DNA of 25,846 bases from Hypsibius dujardini (GCA_001579985.1 LRSR01008154.1:1-25846); one strand, 5' to 3'. Positions 1-10,981 are shown, counted from the stretch's first letter. Numbers and translations are program-made. Notes: generated by a model not told the origin, from the sequence alone.

Positions 1-62
<62 letters not shown>

Positions 63-94
63 TAGACAAACAGACAAACAGACAGACAGACACA
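1..94. repeat. (GACA)n tetranucleotide microsatellite
   Basis: A nearly pure run of GACA units with a few GATA or AACA variants fills the left edge of the window. It lies in intron 1 of P450 gene A and ends about 25 nt before the splice acceptor at 119-120. The run probably continues beyond the window, so its full length is unknown. Confidence 0.95.
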
Positions 95-1189
95 TTTTCT
101 TTGATGCTTCTTTTTCGCAGCTATTCCCCTCCTGGGAAATCTGCTGTCTCTCGGCAGTAAACCGGCAGTAAAGTTAATGGAATGGAGGCAAAAATATGGC
201 GATATCTTCGGCATGTACAACGGACGACAGCCCATGGTAGTTATCAGTGATTTTCATACCCTCCGAAAAATCTTCGGCGAAGACTCCGCTTCTGGTCGAA
301 GAACCCATAGTGTTATCCGTCGTGATGACTCATCCTTGCCGATGGGCATTGGTCTCTTGGGCAGCCAAGGCGATCCCTGGAAGACACACCGTCGTTTTGC
401 CTTGTCCACCTTGCGAGATCTAGGCATGAGTGAGATACACGATTTTTCGAAATTTAATTTGGAAAATTTAAATTTTAAAAAATGCCGAATACAAAATAAA
501 TTATATTTTAGAATAAAACGCGCATTTAAGACCGATGATTAATATGTCTGAAGTAATGGATATTTTCTTTAAAATAAATATTATAACCATTTTAATTATT
601 TAGAAATTCAAGATTCAAGATTGAGAAATGAATTGAATGTATGTTAATTATATTTAACTTGGTGTTTCAATAATGACAGGCAAGAATTGGCTAGAAGACA
701 CGATCATCGCGGAGATAGAAGACTTCTGTCAGACGCTTCGAGACACCAAGCTGAGACCTTTCGATCCGAAAGTCCAATTGACCAACAGTGTGGCAAACGT
801 TATTTGTGCGCTGAGTTTTGGGAAACGCTTTGAGATGACCGATTCCAAATTTTCGTGACTGACCACCCTTGTTGCGGAACACGTCGCACTCAAAAAAATA
901 GACTATTTATGCCTGGTCGCACCCTTTCTAATGTGGTTTCCCAACCCAATTCGGACGCGGATCTTGAAGGGCCGAAAAGACGTGGCTTCGTTGGCCGAGT
1001 TCATGCAGGAAATGATTGAAAATCATTACGACTCAGCGGGCATTAAGGGGCAATCGGATGTTCCGGACTACCTCTATTTGTATCAACAGGAACGGTCGAG
1101 CGGCTCGAAAACAGGCGCCAAGGAAAGATTTGACGGTCAGTTCGCTTTTTATCGGGTTAAATAATCTAAAATTCCGGAGTTGACCTGAA

Positions 1190-1560
1190 AGTTGACCGGA
1201 CAAACCGACCGTCCAACTGGACGAACCGACCATCCAACCGGACGGACGGACCGACCATCCAACGGGACAAACCGACCGTCCAAGTGGACGAACCGACCAT
1301 CCACCGGACGGACGGACCGTCCACCGGACGGACGGACCGTCCACCGGATGGACCGACCGTCCAACGGACAAACCGACCGTCCAACCAGACGGACCATCCC
1401 TCTAACGTACAGACCGATCGTTCACCGGACGGACCGACCCTATATCCGGACAGACGGACGGACGGACGGACGGATGAACGGACGGTCCGCCGGAGAGACC
1501 AACCGTCTACCAGATGGGCCGACCGTCTACCGAACCGACCGACCGCTCGCCACACTGACG
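1190..1560. repeat. GC-rich 20-bp minisatellite in intron 3 of gene A
   Basis: Units with the pattern CCACCGGACGGACGGACCGT repeat with a 20-bp period, clearest at 1301-1380 (four units in register), then decay into GGAC and GTCC tetranucleotides and degenerate sequence to about 1980. Both CCGTCC and its complement GGACGG occur, so the array is partly self-complementary. Long open frames cross it on both strands only because the unit is stop-poor; I do not regard them as genes. Confidence 0.85.
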
Positions 1561-2047
1561 GACTTTCTACCTCATCCCCCAAAGATCCGCTTTACGGACC
1601 TTCCGTTCACCCCAGCCACCGGCCATTCACCATATGGCATGACCATCTGTCTCATTATTAGATAAGCCTGCAGGAAGCCGGATAGGATGGTCGGCGGATG
1701 TGGTGGATGGCCTGCCAGCGGTGATTTCCCGTGTGTGGACTGTCCGTCTGTGCGACGAACAATCGACCCATTTCGTCGACGGTCGGTGGAGTTGGGGGGC
1801 AGACGAATCGTCCAATGAACAGTTATTGGGAGTGGCTCGAGGTCGGTCTGTCCGTCTGGTCGGCAAAGGTGGAGGAGATTCCTTCACGGTGACAGTTGAA
1901 CGGTCGGAGGTTGCGTTGTTGGAGGGTCCGTCAGGGTGATCTGTCTGTTTACCGTACGGCGGACGGTCAACGGACATGTCGGACAGTCCGTTTAGTCGAC
2001 TTCCGCTAGAATGAGGGGAGAATTAAGGTAGCAAGGGCAAACGATGC

Positions 2048-2073
2048 GGGGGGCGGGGCAGGGCGGGGCGGGG
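2048..2073 (+). other. G-quadruplex-type G-run cluster
   Basis: Five successive runs of three to six G, separated by one or two bases (GGGGGGC, GGGGCA, GGGC, GGGGC, GGGG). This meets the usual G-quadruplex pattern on the sense strand and also contains GGGCGGGG GC-box-like sites. It lies in intron 3 of A, about 90 nt before the next exon. Formation of the structure is inferred only. Confidence 0.6.
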
Positions 2074-2745
2074 CTACTGTTTAACCCACACATGGTGAAC
2101 AGAAAACAGCTGTGGTCAAAATGGTCAAGTCTGTAAGTCAATTTATATGGTCTATGTAGATTTGCAACTGGTCGGATCGCTCTTTGACCTCTTCCTTGCG
2201 TGCACGGATATCTACAACAGTCCTTTGGGCGATGGTTTTTATGATTGAGAATCCAGACGTGATGGAAAGGGTCCAGGCGGAAATTGACGACAAAGTCGGC
2301 CGGCAGAATGTCTTGACTAATTCTGACAGGTGTAAGTGCAATTGTTAATGACTCATTTCGCTTGAAGTTTTTGTGCACTTACGGTACGAGTACAGCTGAC
2401 TAAAAATAAGTCGTCTTCTTATCACCGTTGGAAAATAAATGCGAAATGCTTGGGTTGTCTTTTACAGCTCGATTGCCGTACACGGAAGCTGTAATCTTGG
2501 AAAGCCAGCGCTGCGGGAATCTTGTGCCGTTAGGCGTGCCGCATTACAGTATGGAAGAGATACAGTTGGACGGCTATACGATCCCAAAAGATACCCTCCT
2601 CATCTCCAATCTCTTCGCAATCCATCGTGACGCCAGATACTGGAAGAACCCCGAGAAGTTTGATCCTAATCGTTTTTTAAATTCAGAGCAAAAGCTGATT
2701 CGTCCAGATGGATTCGTTCCATTCTCTATCGGTAGACGGAGCTGT

Positions 2746-2791
2746 TGCCTTCTGTCTGTCTATTTGTGTGTCTGTCTGTCTGTGTGTCTGT

Positions 2792-2882
<91 letters not shown>

Positions 2883-2925
2883 TGTGTGTCTGTGTGTCTG
2901 TTTGTCTGTCTGTCTGTCTGTCTCC
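2746..2925. repeat. (TG)n microsatellite with CTGT flanks, intron 5 of gene A
   Basis: A pure (TG) run of about 42 units occupies 2797-2880 and is flanked on both sides by CTGT/CTGTGTGT arrays. It begins about 15 nt after the splice donor at 2732. Translation in any frame gives only simple-sequence peptides. Confidence 0.95.
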
Positions 2926-3186
2926 CTGACGCCATGTCTCCTGTCGATTTAGTTTCGGAGTTGGTAAGTTGAAACATCTGGCTTAATCACTATTTTTTGT
3001 TCAGGGAAACGAACTTGTCTGGGTGAGGCCCTCGCCAAGATGGAGCTCTTCCTGTTCATCGCGAACTTGCTTCGCTGTTTCACATTGGAGTTACCGAAAG
3101 GAAAGACTTTGTCACACGACGACTACTACTCGAGTTTGGTGGATTCGCCGGATTCTTTTGCGCTCGTTTTTGTTCCACGATTTTAA

Positions 3187-3574
3187 TTGCTTGTTTGCGT
3201 TATCCGATGTTTAGTAGTATTCCCACATAATTATACCGTTAACATTATTTAAATATGAAACGTAATATTTTAGTCACAATTTCGTTCAGTTATAATATTT
3301 CTTATACTCGTAATATTTTTACATACGTAGGGACGAAAGTACAACAAAGTACAACAAAAACTATGTTTTCTGGTTGTGTGACTTTTTCTTATACGGAGTG
3401 AGCACAAGTTCAAACTTAGTTGCCTGAAGGCTGAATTCTAGCCCACAGGCACCTGAAATGAAAGCCACAAACTAGATTGTAAATAAGGTGAACCTGTTTC
3501 CCGTGCAAGGAAAGTAATAATTAATTGAGTAAAACCTCTTTTTCCTGATAAGAGATGGCTCACAACAGCGTCGG
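3187..3574. other. Intergenic region A-B, AT-rich
   Basis: I see no coding potential here. The stretch contains several TAATATTT copies and a short direct repeat of AAGTACAACA near 3348. No canonical AATAAA stands close behind the stop of A. Confidence 0.6.
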
Positions 3575-3590
3575 CATAAATAAAAATATA
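3575..3590 (+). promoter_or_regulatory. TATA-like element upstream of gene B
   Basis: CATAAATAAAAATATA lies about 85-100 nt before the chosen ATG of B at 3675. With transcription starting about 30 nt downstream this would give a 5' leader of roughly 55 nt. An in-frame ATG at 3555 lies upstream of this element and is therefore a less likely start. The promoter is inferred from sequence alone. Confidence 0.4.
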
Positions 3591-3674
3591 GATACGGTTC
3601 GCTTGAGGCATTCAACAATTTTGATGGTCGTCTGCACGCATTCGTTAACGTGGCTGCAGACATCTTTTCTAAAC

Positions 3675-3956
3675 ATGTTGGGATCGTTGCTGGTTGTGAC
3701 CGGAGTTATTGTCTTATCCTACATATGGTGGAAAAATTTGAGACCCAGGAATTTTCCTCCCGGACCGCAAGGTGAGAATTATCACAGGTTAAACAACAAA
3801 ATAATTCGATATGTGAAAAATGCTTTTACGCATGATGTGCAGATACAATATATGAATAGACGGACAGGCAATTATACAAGCAAGCAAGCAGTCAGCCAGT
3901 CAGACAGGCAGACAGAGAGACATAGAGACAGACGGACGGACGGACAGACAAACGAC

Positions 3957-3987
<31 letters not shown>

Positions 3988-6471
3988 GGACGGACAAACA
4001 GACAGGCAGACAATCGGACAGACAGACAAACCGAAAGACCAAGACAGACAGACAAACAGGTAGTTTTTTAAACAAACCACGCGGTTATATTTCGTATGGA
4101 TAATCTGTTTGAGGTTCCCAGGAATTCCATTCCTGGGAAATTTACCGTCTCTGGGGGCAACACCAGCCGTCAAACTACTGGAATGGAAGTGTAAATATGG
4201 CGACGTCTTTGGTTGGTACAACGGTCGCCAACCAGTGGTGGTCCTCAGTGACTTCAACACAATTCGAAGGGTCCTCGGTGAAGACTCTGCATCTGGGCGA
4301 ATCAACAAAAGAGCCTTTCGCAACAACCACACATCCATCCCCATCGGCATCGGACTATTATGGAGCGAGGGGGAACTCTGGAGGACTCACCGACGCTTCG
4401 CCCTGTCAACTTTACGGAGCCTCGGAATGGGTCGAAACTGGATGGAAGATTCGATTATAATGGAAGTTGAAGGTTTCTGTCAAGCTCTACGGGAAACCAA
4501 CCGGAAGCCCTTCGATCCGAAGGTCCATTTGACTAACAGCGTGTCGAACGTCATTTGTGCGTTGATTTTCGGGAAACGGTTTGAGCTGACGGATCCCAAA
4601 TTTTCGAAACTTACAAGTCTGATTGCTGACAATCTGAGCCTCGTGAGAATGGAGTTTCTCGTGCGGGTCCTGCCGTTTTTGATGTGGTTCCCTAACCAGG
4701 TCCGTGGACAAATTTTCAAGGCGCGACAGAATGAGACACTGATTGCGGAGTTTATGAAGGCAAGGGTTCGGGAACAAGACGGAATTGGGGGAAAGCAAGC
4801 GGTTGGCTACGTGTCGGCTTATAGAAAAGAGCAAGAATTACAACGGACTGACGGTGTTGAGAATCCGTTATTTACCGGTAAGTATTACCGCTCCGTTTAC
4901 CTTCCGTCAATCCGTGCCCTGCAATCCGTGTCAATCCGAGCCGTCCGTCTATCAAATTGCTTGACTATTCGTTCAGTCATATATTTGACTACTCGTCTAT
5001 CATATCGTTCCCGAATGTAAGTGATCAACCGTCCGACCGTTTGCCCGTTTGTGCAACTCTCCGTCCCTTACCCGCATATCTGTCTGCCCATTTTTCCGTC
5101 CGTCCGTCCGATCGATTGTCTGTCTGCGTATCCGTCTGTGCACTCGACTGTCCGTTTGTCTGTTTGCCCATCCGTAAACCCGAGCATTCGTCCAACCGTC
5201 CACTTATGCGTCCGTCCGACCGGCGGACATCCCGACCACCGATCTATGCGACCGACCGTTCAACCGTTGGATCACCTATCTGCTTGTGCGTGTCTCCGTA
5301 ACAACACTTATGTCTGTTTGTTCGTCCGTCCATCCGTCCGTCCGTCCGTCCGTTGGCCGGTTCGTCCGTATTGTCATGTCCGTTCATCCGTCTGGCTAAC
5401 CGTATCTGTTATCCATTTCGCAGAAATCCAACTTGTGGGATCGCTCTACGATCTCTTTACTGCCGGGACGGAGTCCACAGCCACAACTGTGCGGTGGACC
5501 ATGGTCTTTATGATTGAGAATCCGGAAATCATGCTCAAAGTGCAGCGGGAAATTGACGAAACAGTTGGTGAGAAGTCAGTCCTCACTACTGCAGTCAGAG
5601 GTACGAATCTGATGCTTATACTGACATCCACAATATCCAGAGTTACTCGTATTTCAACCAAATGTTCCGTATGTTTGGATGGTTTATAGCTAGCCTACCC
5701 TATACGGAAGCAGTAATCTTGGAGGTTCAGCGTTGTGCGAATGTGTTTCCCTTGAGCGTGCCTCATCGCACGAGGGATGATGTTCAAATAGATGGCTACA
5801 CAATTCCAAAGGATACTCTCATCCTTCCAAATCTTGCCTCGATTCACCGAGACGAGAGATGGTGGAAAAATCCCGAAACGTTTAATCCGTCACGTTTCCT
5901 GGATGAAGACGGGAAGCTGACACGCCCAAACGATGCCTTTGCACCTTTCGGCATCGGTAAGACCACATGCCCTCATGCCTGTATGCCTGTCTGTGTGCTA
6001 AATGTTTGTCTGTATATCTGAATGTCTGACTGAGGGCCTACTTGTCTGCCTGTCTGTCTCTCTGCCTACTGACCTGTTTAACTATATAACTGCGTGCCTG
6101 TCTGCCTGCGTGCTATGAGCCTTTCCTGACTGACTGCATGTCCGCCTGTGTATCCTATCTCTGTGTGTCTGTTTAATCGCGCAAAATCGATGTTTAATCG
6201 TGTGTCCGCGCAATCTTACCAATTAAAATCTTGACGAAATGGGTTGAACTGTGTTTTGCGCACCTAAAGCGTACCCGATATTGTTTCAGGCAAGCGAGCC
6301 TGCCTCGGTGAAAGTCTAGCAAGAACAGAGCTCTTCCTCTTCGTCGCCAATTTACTGCGCTGCTTTACATTGGAATTACCAGAAGGAAAAACGTTGTCGC
6401 ATAAGGACTACCATTCCAGTATTGTAGATTCGCCTTTGCCGTTCGAGCTGATTTTTCTTCCCCGATTCTGA
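3675..6471 (+). CDS. P450 gene B, intact CYP2-clan monooxygenase
   Basis: Exons are 3675-3771, 4122-4877, 5424-5600, 5690-5956 and 6290-6471 (TGA), giving 492 aa, the usual size of a microsomal P450. In order: a hydrophobic signal anchor (residues about 2-18), PPGP (28-31), helix C W119-R123 (WRTHR), I helix AGTES (298-302), K helix E355-R358, FNPSRF, and haem loop FGIGKRACLG with ligand Cys437. The start was chosen by family length and the downstream TATA element. All introns are phase 1 and GT-AG. Unlike A, C, D and E, the intron after LRDLGMG is missing and the codons run straight through as GMGRNWM. Oddity: the I-helix Thr is Ser302. Exon 5 has one extra codon (RPNDAFAPF) against its paralogues. 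Expected to sit in the ER membrane and oxidise hydrophobic substrates using P450 reductase; the substrate is unknown. Confidence 0.9.
3901..4059. repeat. (GACA)/(GGAC) tetranucleotide array, intron 1 of gene B
   Basis: An imperfect array of GACA, GACG and AACA units ends about 60 nt before exon 2 of B. It has the same unit family and strand orientation as the array at the left window edge, which is in intron 1 of A. Confidence 0.9.
5030..5395. repeat. (CCGT)/(CTGT) degenerate tetranucleotide array, intron 3 of gene B
   Basis: Repeated CCGT, CTGT and TCGT units, purest around 5095-5110 and 5325-5355, fill most of intron 3 up to about 30 nt before the acceptor at 5422-5423. Short open frames here are simple sequence. 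Confidence 0.85.
5960..6185. repeat. Degenerate TGCC/TGTC repeats, intron 5 of gene B
   Basis: Loose TGCCTGTC, TGTCTG and CTGACTG units follow the splice donor at 5957. This is an older, decayed version of the tetranucleotide arrays seen elsewhere in the cluster, at the same intron position as the (TG)n tract of gene A. Confidence 0.6.
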
Positions 6472-6702
6472 CAACTTTGCGCGCCTTATCAATCTTTCAG
6501 TGCAATTTTGGAAGCATAATTTATGCATGGAACTTTGTATGTGGCTTTTCCATCTAACTTGTCTAATGACGTAAGTAAACTAAGAGTGGTTGAGATAATG
6601 AGGCGAAAGTTCCCGGCAGATTACGTTAGTTCAGTTACAGTAACGCGTTCCATAGTATATCTCATTTCATGTTTTGATGTTCAAATTATCGCAGATATGA
6701 TC
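6472..6702. other. Intergenic region B-C, 5' part
   Basis: No gene is seen. A short open frame (from 6523) has no recognisable domain and runs into the TATA element of C, so I read the region as the B 3' flank and the upstream promoter of C. Confidence 0.5.
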
Positions 6703-6734
6703 CACGTGCGCGTAGTTATGAACAGCACTATAAG
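6703..6734 (+). promoter_or_regulatory. Candidate core promoter of gene C: CACGTG plus TATA box
   Basis: CACGTGCGCG (6703-6712) contains a perfect E-box and an ACGTG core of the kind bound by bHLH-PAS dimers. It lies about 20 nt before TATAAG (6729-6734), which is itself 71 nt before the ATG of C. The spacing suits a TATA promoter. The link to bHLH-PAS regulation is inference from known control of animal P450 genes. Confidence 0.45.
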
Positions 6735-6804
6735 AGGGCTGAAATCTTGGAGTCTTTTCCACTTATTTTCTTTTTAAAAAGGGTTATACAGACACGGTTA
6801 AACA

Positions 6805-9800
6805 ATGTTGTGGTCAATAACAGTTGCTGTTTGTATACTATTCCTGACATACAAGTGGATCAAGACATCGAGGCCAAAAAATATTCCTCCAGGACCGACA
6901 GGTATTACGCAATGATGTAAAATACAGCGGATATTCTAGTCATGTTTCTAGTCAAAGCTTTTGGGATGTGGCTTGTCGGTTCCACCCAGAACTGGCATAG
7001 CTCTGCCTAAAAAGTCTGTTCTAGCCAAGTCTGGGCAAAGAGTTCTGCGGTGGGAGGGCGATAACACAGCCATGATCGAATTTCTTCGTCGTAAGGTGTT
7101 TTATCCTCTGTTATTAATCATTAATATTTCTAGCTATTCCGCTGTTGGGAAATTTGCTATCGATGGGCAGAAGGCCGGAATACAAGGTGTTGGAATGGAA
7201 GAAGAAATACGGCGACATCTTTAGCATGTACAGTGGTCGGAAACTGGCCGTTGTCCTGAGCGACTTTTACACTGTCCGGAAGGTTTTTAACGAGGACGTT
7301 GCAGCCGGTCGGCCTACCAACAATCCCAGCCGGAACGACTATCCTGTTCGTCCCGATGGGCTGGGTTTACTTGCTTGTCAAGGCGAGCTCTGGAAGGTTC
7401 ATCGTAGATTTGCTCTGTCGACTCTGCGAGACCTGGGAATGGGTAAGAAACTATACTGGCTAAAATCAGTAAAATAATTCGTGTTTCGAAGATAAAACAG
7501 ACGCATAGCTTTACTCTTATCGATCTTTAGCACGAATTACCGTATAAATTACTGTTTTACCAAGGCAATGGAATAGATTAACAAAAGCACAAAAATATTC
7601 TCATCATGTTCTTGGATAATGAAGTTTTTATTGAAAACACAATTGACACTGACGTATGTGAAGATTTTGAAATTAAATTTCAAGATTGTTTGAATTCAAT
7701 CCCTAAAAATAGTGTCTGTTTAAATTGTATCATTACTGATGCATATAAAAATTTAAAACTAATAACGTACAAGAAAAATGTCGAGTTTGCGTTTAATGTC
7801 AAATTTTATTCATAATTCAACAGCAAAGTGTTGATTAAATTTTCTTCGTCATAAAACTCCAATGCCATTCGTTTTTATCTAATATTTCCCGCATGGGATA
7901 TATACAGCGAAAAAGGGGGTTTGTTTTCGTATCTGATAAGATATTATGCCTACAGTGAGATAAACTGTTTTAATCTTTCTTAGTACTTTATTCGAATGGG
8001 GCAAACATTTGCCATTTAAACGCCAAACGCGTAGGTCCATTTGCTTCAAATGAAGTTCAGACAAATACATCACATTCAGTTAATGTAATAATTCGATTTG
8101 CAAGTGAGATTTTTTCCAGAAACAAAACATATTTACTCTGTCAGGCTTCCCAAAATTTGGTAGCGTTTATGTGATCATGAATGTTTTATTTCCAATCAAA
8201 AATTCAAAGTAATGAGCTGCATTTGGATCAAATATGGCGAAAGTAAAAACGTCTTCATTCCAAAAAATATGATTTCACAAATCAAATATTGCTTGATCGT
8301 ACGCGTATTTTTAACCACTTATTATGATAGGTAAAAATTGGTTGGAGGACACAATCATCGCGGAAGTGGAAGGACTCTGTCAAGCAATGCGGGACACGAA
8401 GCAGCAACCGTTCAACCCGAAAGTTCCCGTGACCAATAGCGTATCGAACGTTATTTGTGCACTGAGTTTCGGGCAACGCTTCGAACTAACGGATCCGAAA
8501 TTTTCAAGATTGACCATGCTGATTGCTAAGATCATATCGGCAATTAAATTGGACTATGTGATGGCTAACCTACCGTTCCTGCAGTGGTTTCCCAATCCCA
8601 TACGGAGTGGCATCGCCCAAGCTCGAAGGAATAGAGCGGATTTGTTGGCTTTCTTTCGTGAAAAAATCCACGAACACAACGCGGCAGCGTGCGATCCCAG
8701 CACGGGCTTACCCGACTATTTGTACGCATATCAACACGAAAAGGAGACCGGGGAGAAAACTGACGTCCCTGAACTTTTTACTGGTCAGTTCAAATCCGAA
8801 TTCAAAGATGTTCATGGATGTGGTCGTTGCTAAAAAAAGCTTCAAAATTTGTGCTTATGGAGAAAATTAGTAACTCAAATATTGTTATCAAGTTGCTCAG
8901 GAAAGTTTTGAAAACTTGAAGAAAACGCAAGCCAAATTTACATTTAACTAATCACAGTGGTTCATCAATTCACAGAAGCACAACTCACGTCATCCCTCTA
9001 CGATCTCTTCATTGCTGGAACTGATACGACCTCTACCACCATACTCCTAGCGATGATCTTGATGGTCGAAAATCCAGAGGTTGTGAAGAAAGCACAAGAG
9101 GAAATCGATACAACATTTGGGCGAGAAACCGTTCTGACCTATTCCGACAGAGGTTAGTCCCTTTACGTAATGAAAAATCTATTTTTGAAATACACAAAAA
9201 GGTAAATCAAATAATTGATTTTTGGCGGTTCTTTTTCTCTATTTTTTAGCGCGATTACCATACACAGAAGCAACCATTATGGAGATCCAAAGATACGGGA
9301 GTATTGTGCCACTTAACGTGCCGCATAAAGCCAACGAAGACCTCCAAATTGACGGCTATACAATTCCCAAAGGAACTCTTCTCGTGGCCAATGCTCTCTC
9401 TATTCATCGTGATCCACGGTGGTGGAACAATCCGGACGAGTTTGATCCCACTAGATTTTTGGATAGTAATGGGAAATTGACCAAGCCTGACGGATTCCTG
9501 CCCTTTTGTATTGGTAAGCAACGGAGACAAGAAATAATTTTTAATACGTTGGAAAGTTTTTATATAAATCTCAACCCGAAAAACACAATTTTATTCTTGT
9601 TTTAAAGCTTATTAAAAAACTTTAATTCGGCAGTTTTTATTCCTTTCTATTTTTATTTACTTAGTTTTTGGTTAGTTTTATTTTCAAATTAGTCAAACAC
9701 TGTTTAACATCTAATTGTACATGGGATAAACAAGCATTTTTTAGAGATCGAAATGGCCCTGCAGTAAAAATATTTATGTTTTGTAATATCGCGATCATTT

Positions 9801-10119
9801 GGTGCTGTGTTTTAGATCCACCGTATATTATGACTGCAGTGAAGGACAGTGTATGCAGTCATAATATACTGGCGGATATAAAACGCAGCAACAAATGATT
9901 GCGACAGTACAGTATGTATCTGTTATCTTTTATATAGGTAAACGAGCATGTTTAGGAGAATCGTTAGCGAAAATGGAATTGTTCCTCGTCATCGCTAACT
10001 TGCTCCGTTGTTTCACGCTGAAACTTCCACCAGGACGAACTGTCTCTCATGAGGATTACACATCTGGCCTTATTAAGGCTGTTCACGCCTTTGAATTAAT
10101 TTTTATTCCTCGTTCTTGA
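6805..10119 (+). CDS. P450 gene C, intact CYP2-clan monooxygenase
   Basis: Exons are 6805-6901, 7134-7442, 8331-8783, 8976-9152, 9250-9513 and 9938-10119 (TGA), giving 493 aa. Features in order: N-terminal signal anchor (about 2-17), PPGP hinge (28-31), W119-R123 of helix C (WKVHR), I helix AGTDT (300-304) with the catalytic Thr304, E357-R360, FDPTRF, and haem loop FCIGKRACLG with Cys438. All five introns are phase 1 with GT-AG ends. The start gives an anchor of the same length as in B and follows a TATA box. Motifs EATI, EIQRY and PHKA tie it to neighbour D rather than to A, B and E. Intron 2 is long (888 nt) and intron 5 carries a palindromic MITE just before the last exon. Its last exon and 3' flank are duplicated in inverse orientation at the right end of the window. 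The substrate is unknown. Confidence 0.9.
7443..8330 (+). other. Long intron 2 of gene C with a small cysteine-bearing open frame
   Basis: The intron is 888 nt, AT-rich and free of microsatellites. A 69-codon open frame at 7606-7815 has four Cys (one pair as CLNC) in a weakly protein-like context. I cannot name it; it may be chance or a remnant of another gene. No other structure is seen. Confidence 0.4.
9791..9904. mobile_element. Palindromic foldback element (MITE-like), copy 1, intron 5 of gene C
   Basis: Arms of about 48 nt are near-perfect inverted repeats. The left arm runs from ATCATTTGGTGCTG to TATATTATGACTGCA and the right arm is its complement ending CAAATGAT, around a loop of about 15 nt (GTGAAGGACAGTGTA). 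It has no coding capacity, so it would depend on a transposase elsewhere. It lies 34 nt before the last exon of C. A second copy is at 25649-25762. Confidence 0.8.
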
Positions 10120-10485
10120 CAAAGATCTGACCACACACAATGAAGTGCGATAATAATTGCTGTGCTATGAAGATGTTTTTCTAAAAAGACGAAAATTCAA
10201 TGAACTCAATAGGCAATAGGCAAATTTTGTAAAGCTGTGCCGCGCAGGGGATAATCAGCGAACAAATGGTAAACAAACGAAAACGACGACCAAACAAAAC
10301 CAGACAAGGAAATCAACGAAAGTTCCGAAAGATTACTACATGGTCTTACGGTGAGTTTTTTTACCTAATTATTTCACAAGGGATGACCGTTACATGTAGT
10401 CCATGGTTTTGCAGTTGTTCAGAAATAATTCAATCAAAAACCCTGAAATTTTGCTACCGATCAAAATCAAAATCTCTGCGGAATC
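9905..10485 (+). repeat. Left arm of a 0.55 kb inverted duplication (C exon 6 and 3' flank)
   Basis: This segment, holding the last exon of C and 366 nt downstream, matches the reverse complement of 25104-25648 with only scattered differences over the part I compared, plus one 37-nt gap. Similarity stops near 10485, within CTCTGCGGAAT. Because the two arms differ so little, the duplication is recent or is kept alike by gene conversion. Confidence 0.9.
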
Positions 10486-10981
10486 CGGCTCGCAATTTGC
10501 AAGTTATGGAACCTTCTTCTCTCACGTTAGATAAACATAACAACTCAACGATTAATTGTACGATCATTTTGAACAAATTTGAAATAACAGAGCAATCAAC
10601 TAATGCCATCAGGCACGATGTCACATGCATGGTACCGAAATGGAGAGGAAACTCCGTCAGCTTTTTTGCTGATATTAAGACGACCAAGTTTCAATGAATT
10701 TTGAACTCTGGTAGGGGATATTGCTAATGCAAGGTGATTTGCCTGTAATTTCTGGTACTTTTTGTGTCGTTAAACCTTTTAGGATACGCTATAAATATTT
10801 TCTTGATGGTGACTGGCGCATTCATTTCTTACGCACTATTCTACTACAGGTACCACGCGAGAACTGCAGAAGAACAACGAAAAACTTAACTGCCTGTTTG
10901 TTTATTTTTACCGCTAGTAGATGTAAGGTTGGCCGAGATCCACTTCTGGTTTGCCACTTTCCAGATGTCAGAATTAATTCA
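10486..10981. other. Gene-poor segment after gene C
   Basis: No gene is recognised. A TATAAATATTTT motif at about 10790-10801 is followed by a 27-codon open frame at 10806 with a hydrophobic start, which resembles a P450 anchor exon only loosely and lacks the PPGP hinge. I do not call it a gene. Confidence 0.4.

Larger units (their letters stand above)
121..3186 (+). pseudogene. P450 gene A, CYP2-clan monooxygenase pseudogene, 5' end outside window
   Basis: Visible exons are 121-429, 680-1135, 2160-2331, 2468-2731 and 3005-3186 (TAA); the first exon, with the membrane anchor, lies to the left. The product reads as a CYP2-clan haem monooxygenase: helix C WKTHRRF, K-helix ESQR, FDPNRF, and the haem loop FSIGKRTCLG, split by the last intron. 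Two lesions are visible. TGA at 856-858 replaces a codon that is Arg in C and E (DPKFSR) and Lys in B. The I-helix exon is 172 nt instead of 177; five bases are missing near 2208-2211, shifting the frame inside the oxygen-activation motif, which also reads ACTD instead of AGTD. All splice sites are canonical. The donor at 2332 (GTAAGT) is displaced by three bases relative to the paralogues but keeps phase. Closest in motifs to B and E (EAVI, QRC, IPKDTL). Inference: a recent pseudogene, because exon 6 is intact to its normal stop. Confidence 0.85.

Noticed and set aside
1166-1665. Long open frames on both strands with Arg/Asp/Pro/Thr-rich repeats (RTDRP type)
   Set aside because: They are translations of a stop-poor 20-bp minisatellite within intron 3 of gene A, equally open on both strands and in several frames.
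2708-2977. Cys/Val-rich or His/Thr-rich open frames
   Set aside because: Products of the (TG)n microsatellite in intron 5 of gene A.
5021-5300. Ser/Val/Cys/Pro-rich open frames upstream of the I-helix exon of gene B
   Set aside because: Translation of CCGT/CTGT tetranucleotide repeats in intron 3; splice sites at 4878 and 5423 exclude them.
10266-10352. Basic open frame beginning MVNKRKRRPNK followed by a donor-like GTGAGT
   Set aside because: The inverted copy at the right end has an extra A that breaks the frame, and no partner exon is seen.
10806-10889. TATA box plus short hydrophobic open frame resembling a P450 anchor exon
   Set aside because: Only 27 codons, no PPGP hinge, and no following exon 2 in the next kilobases.
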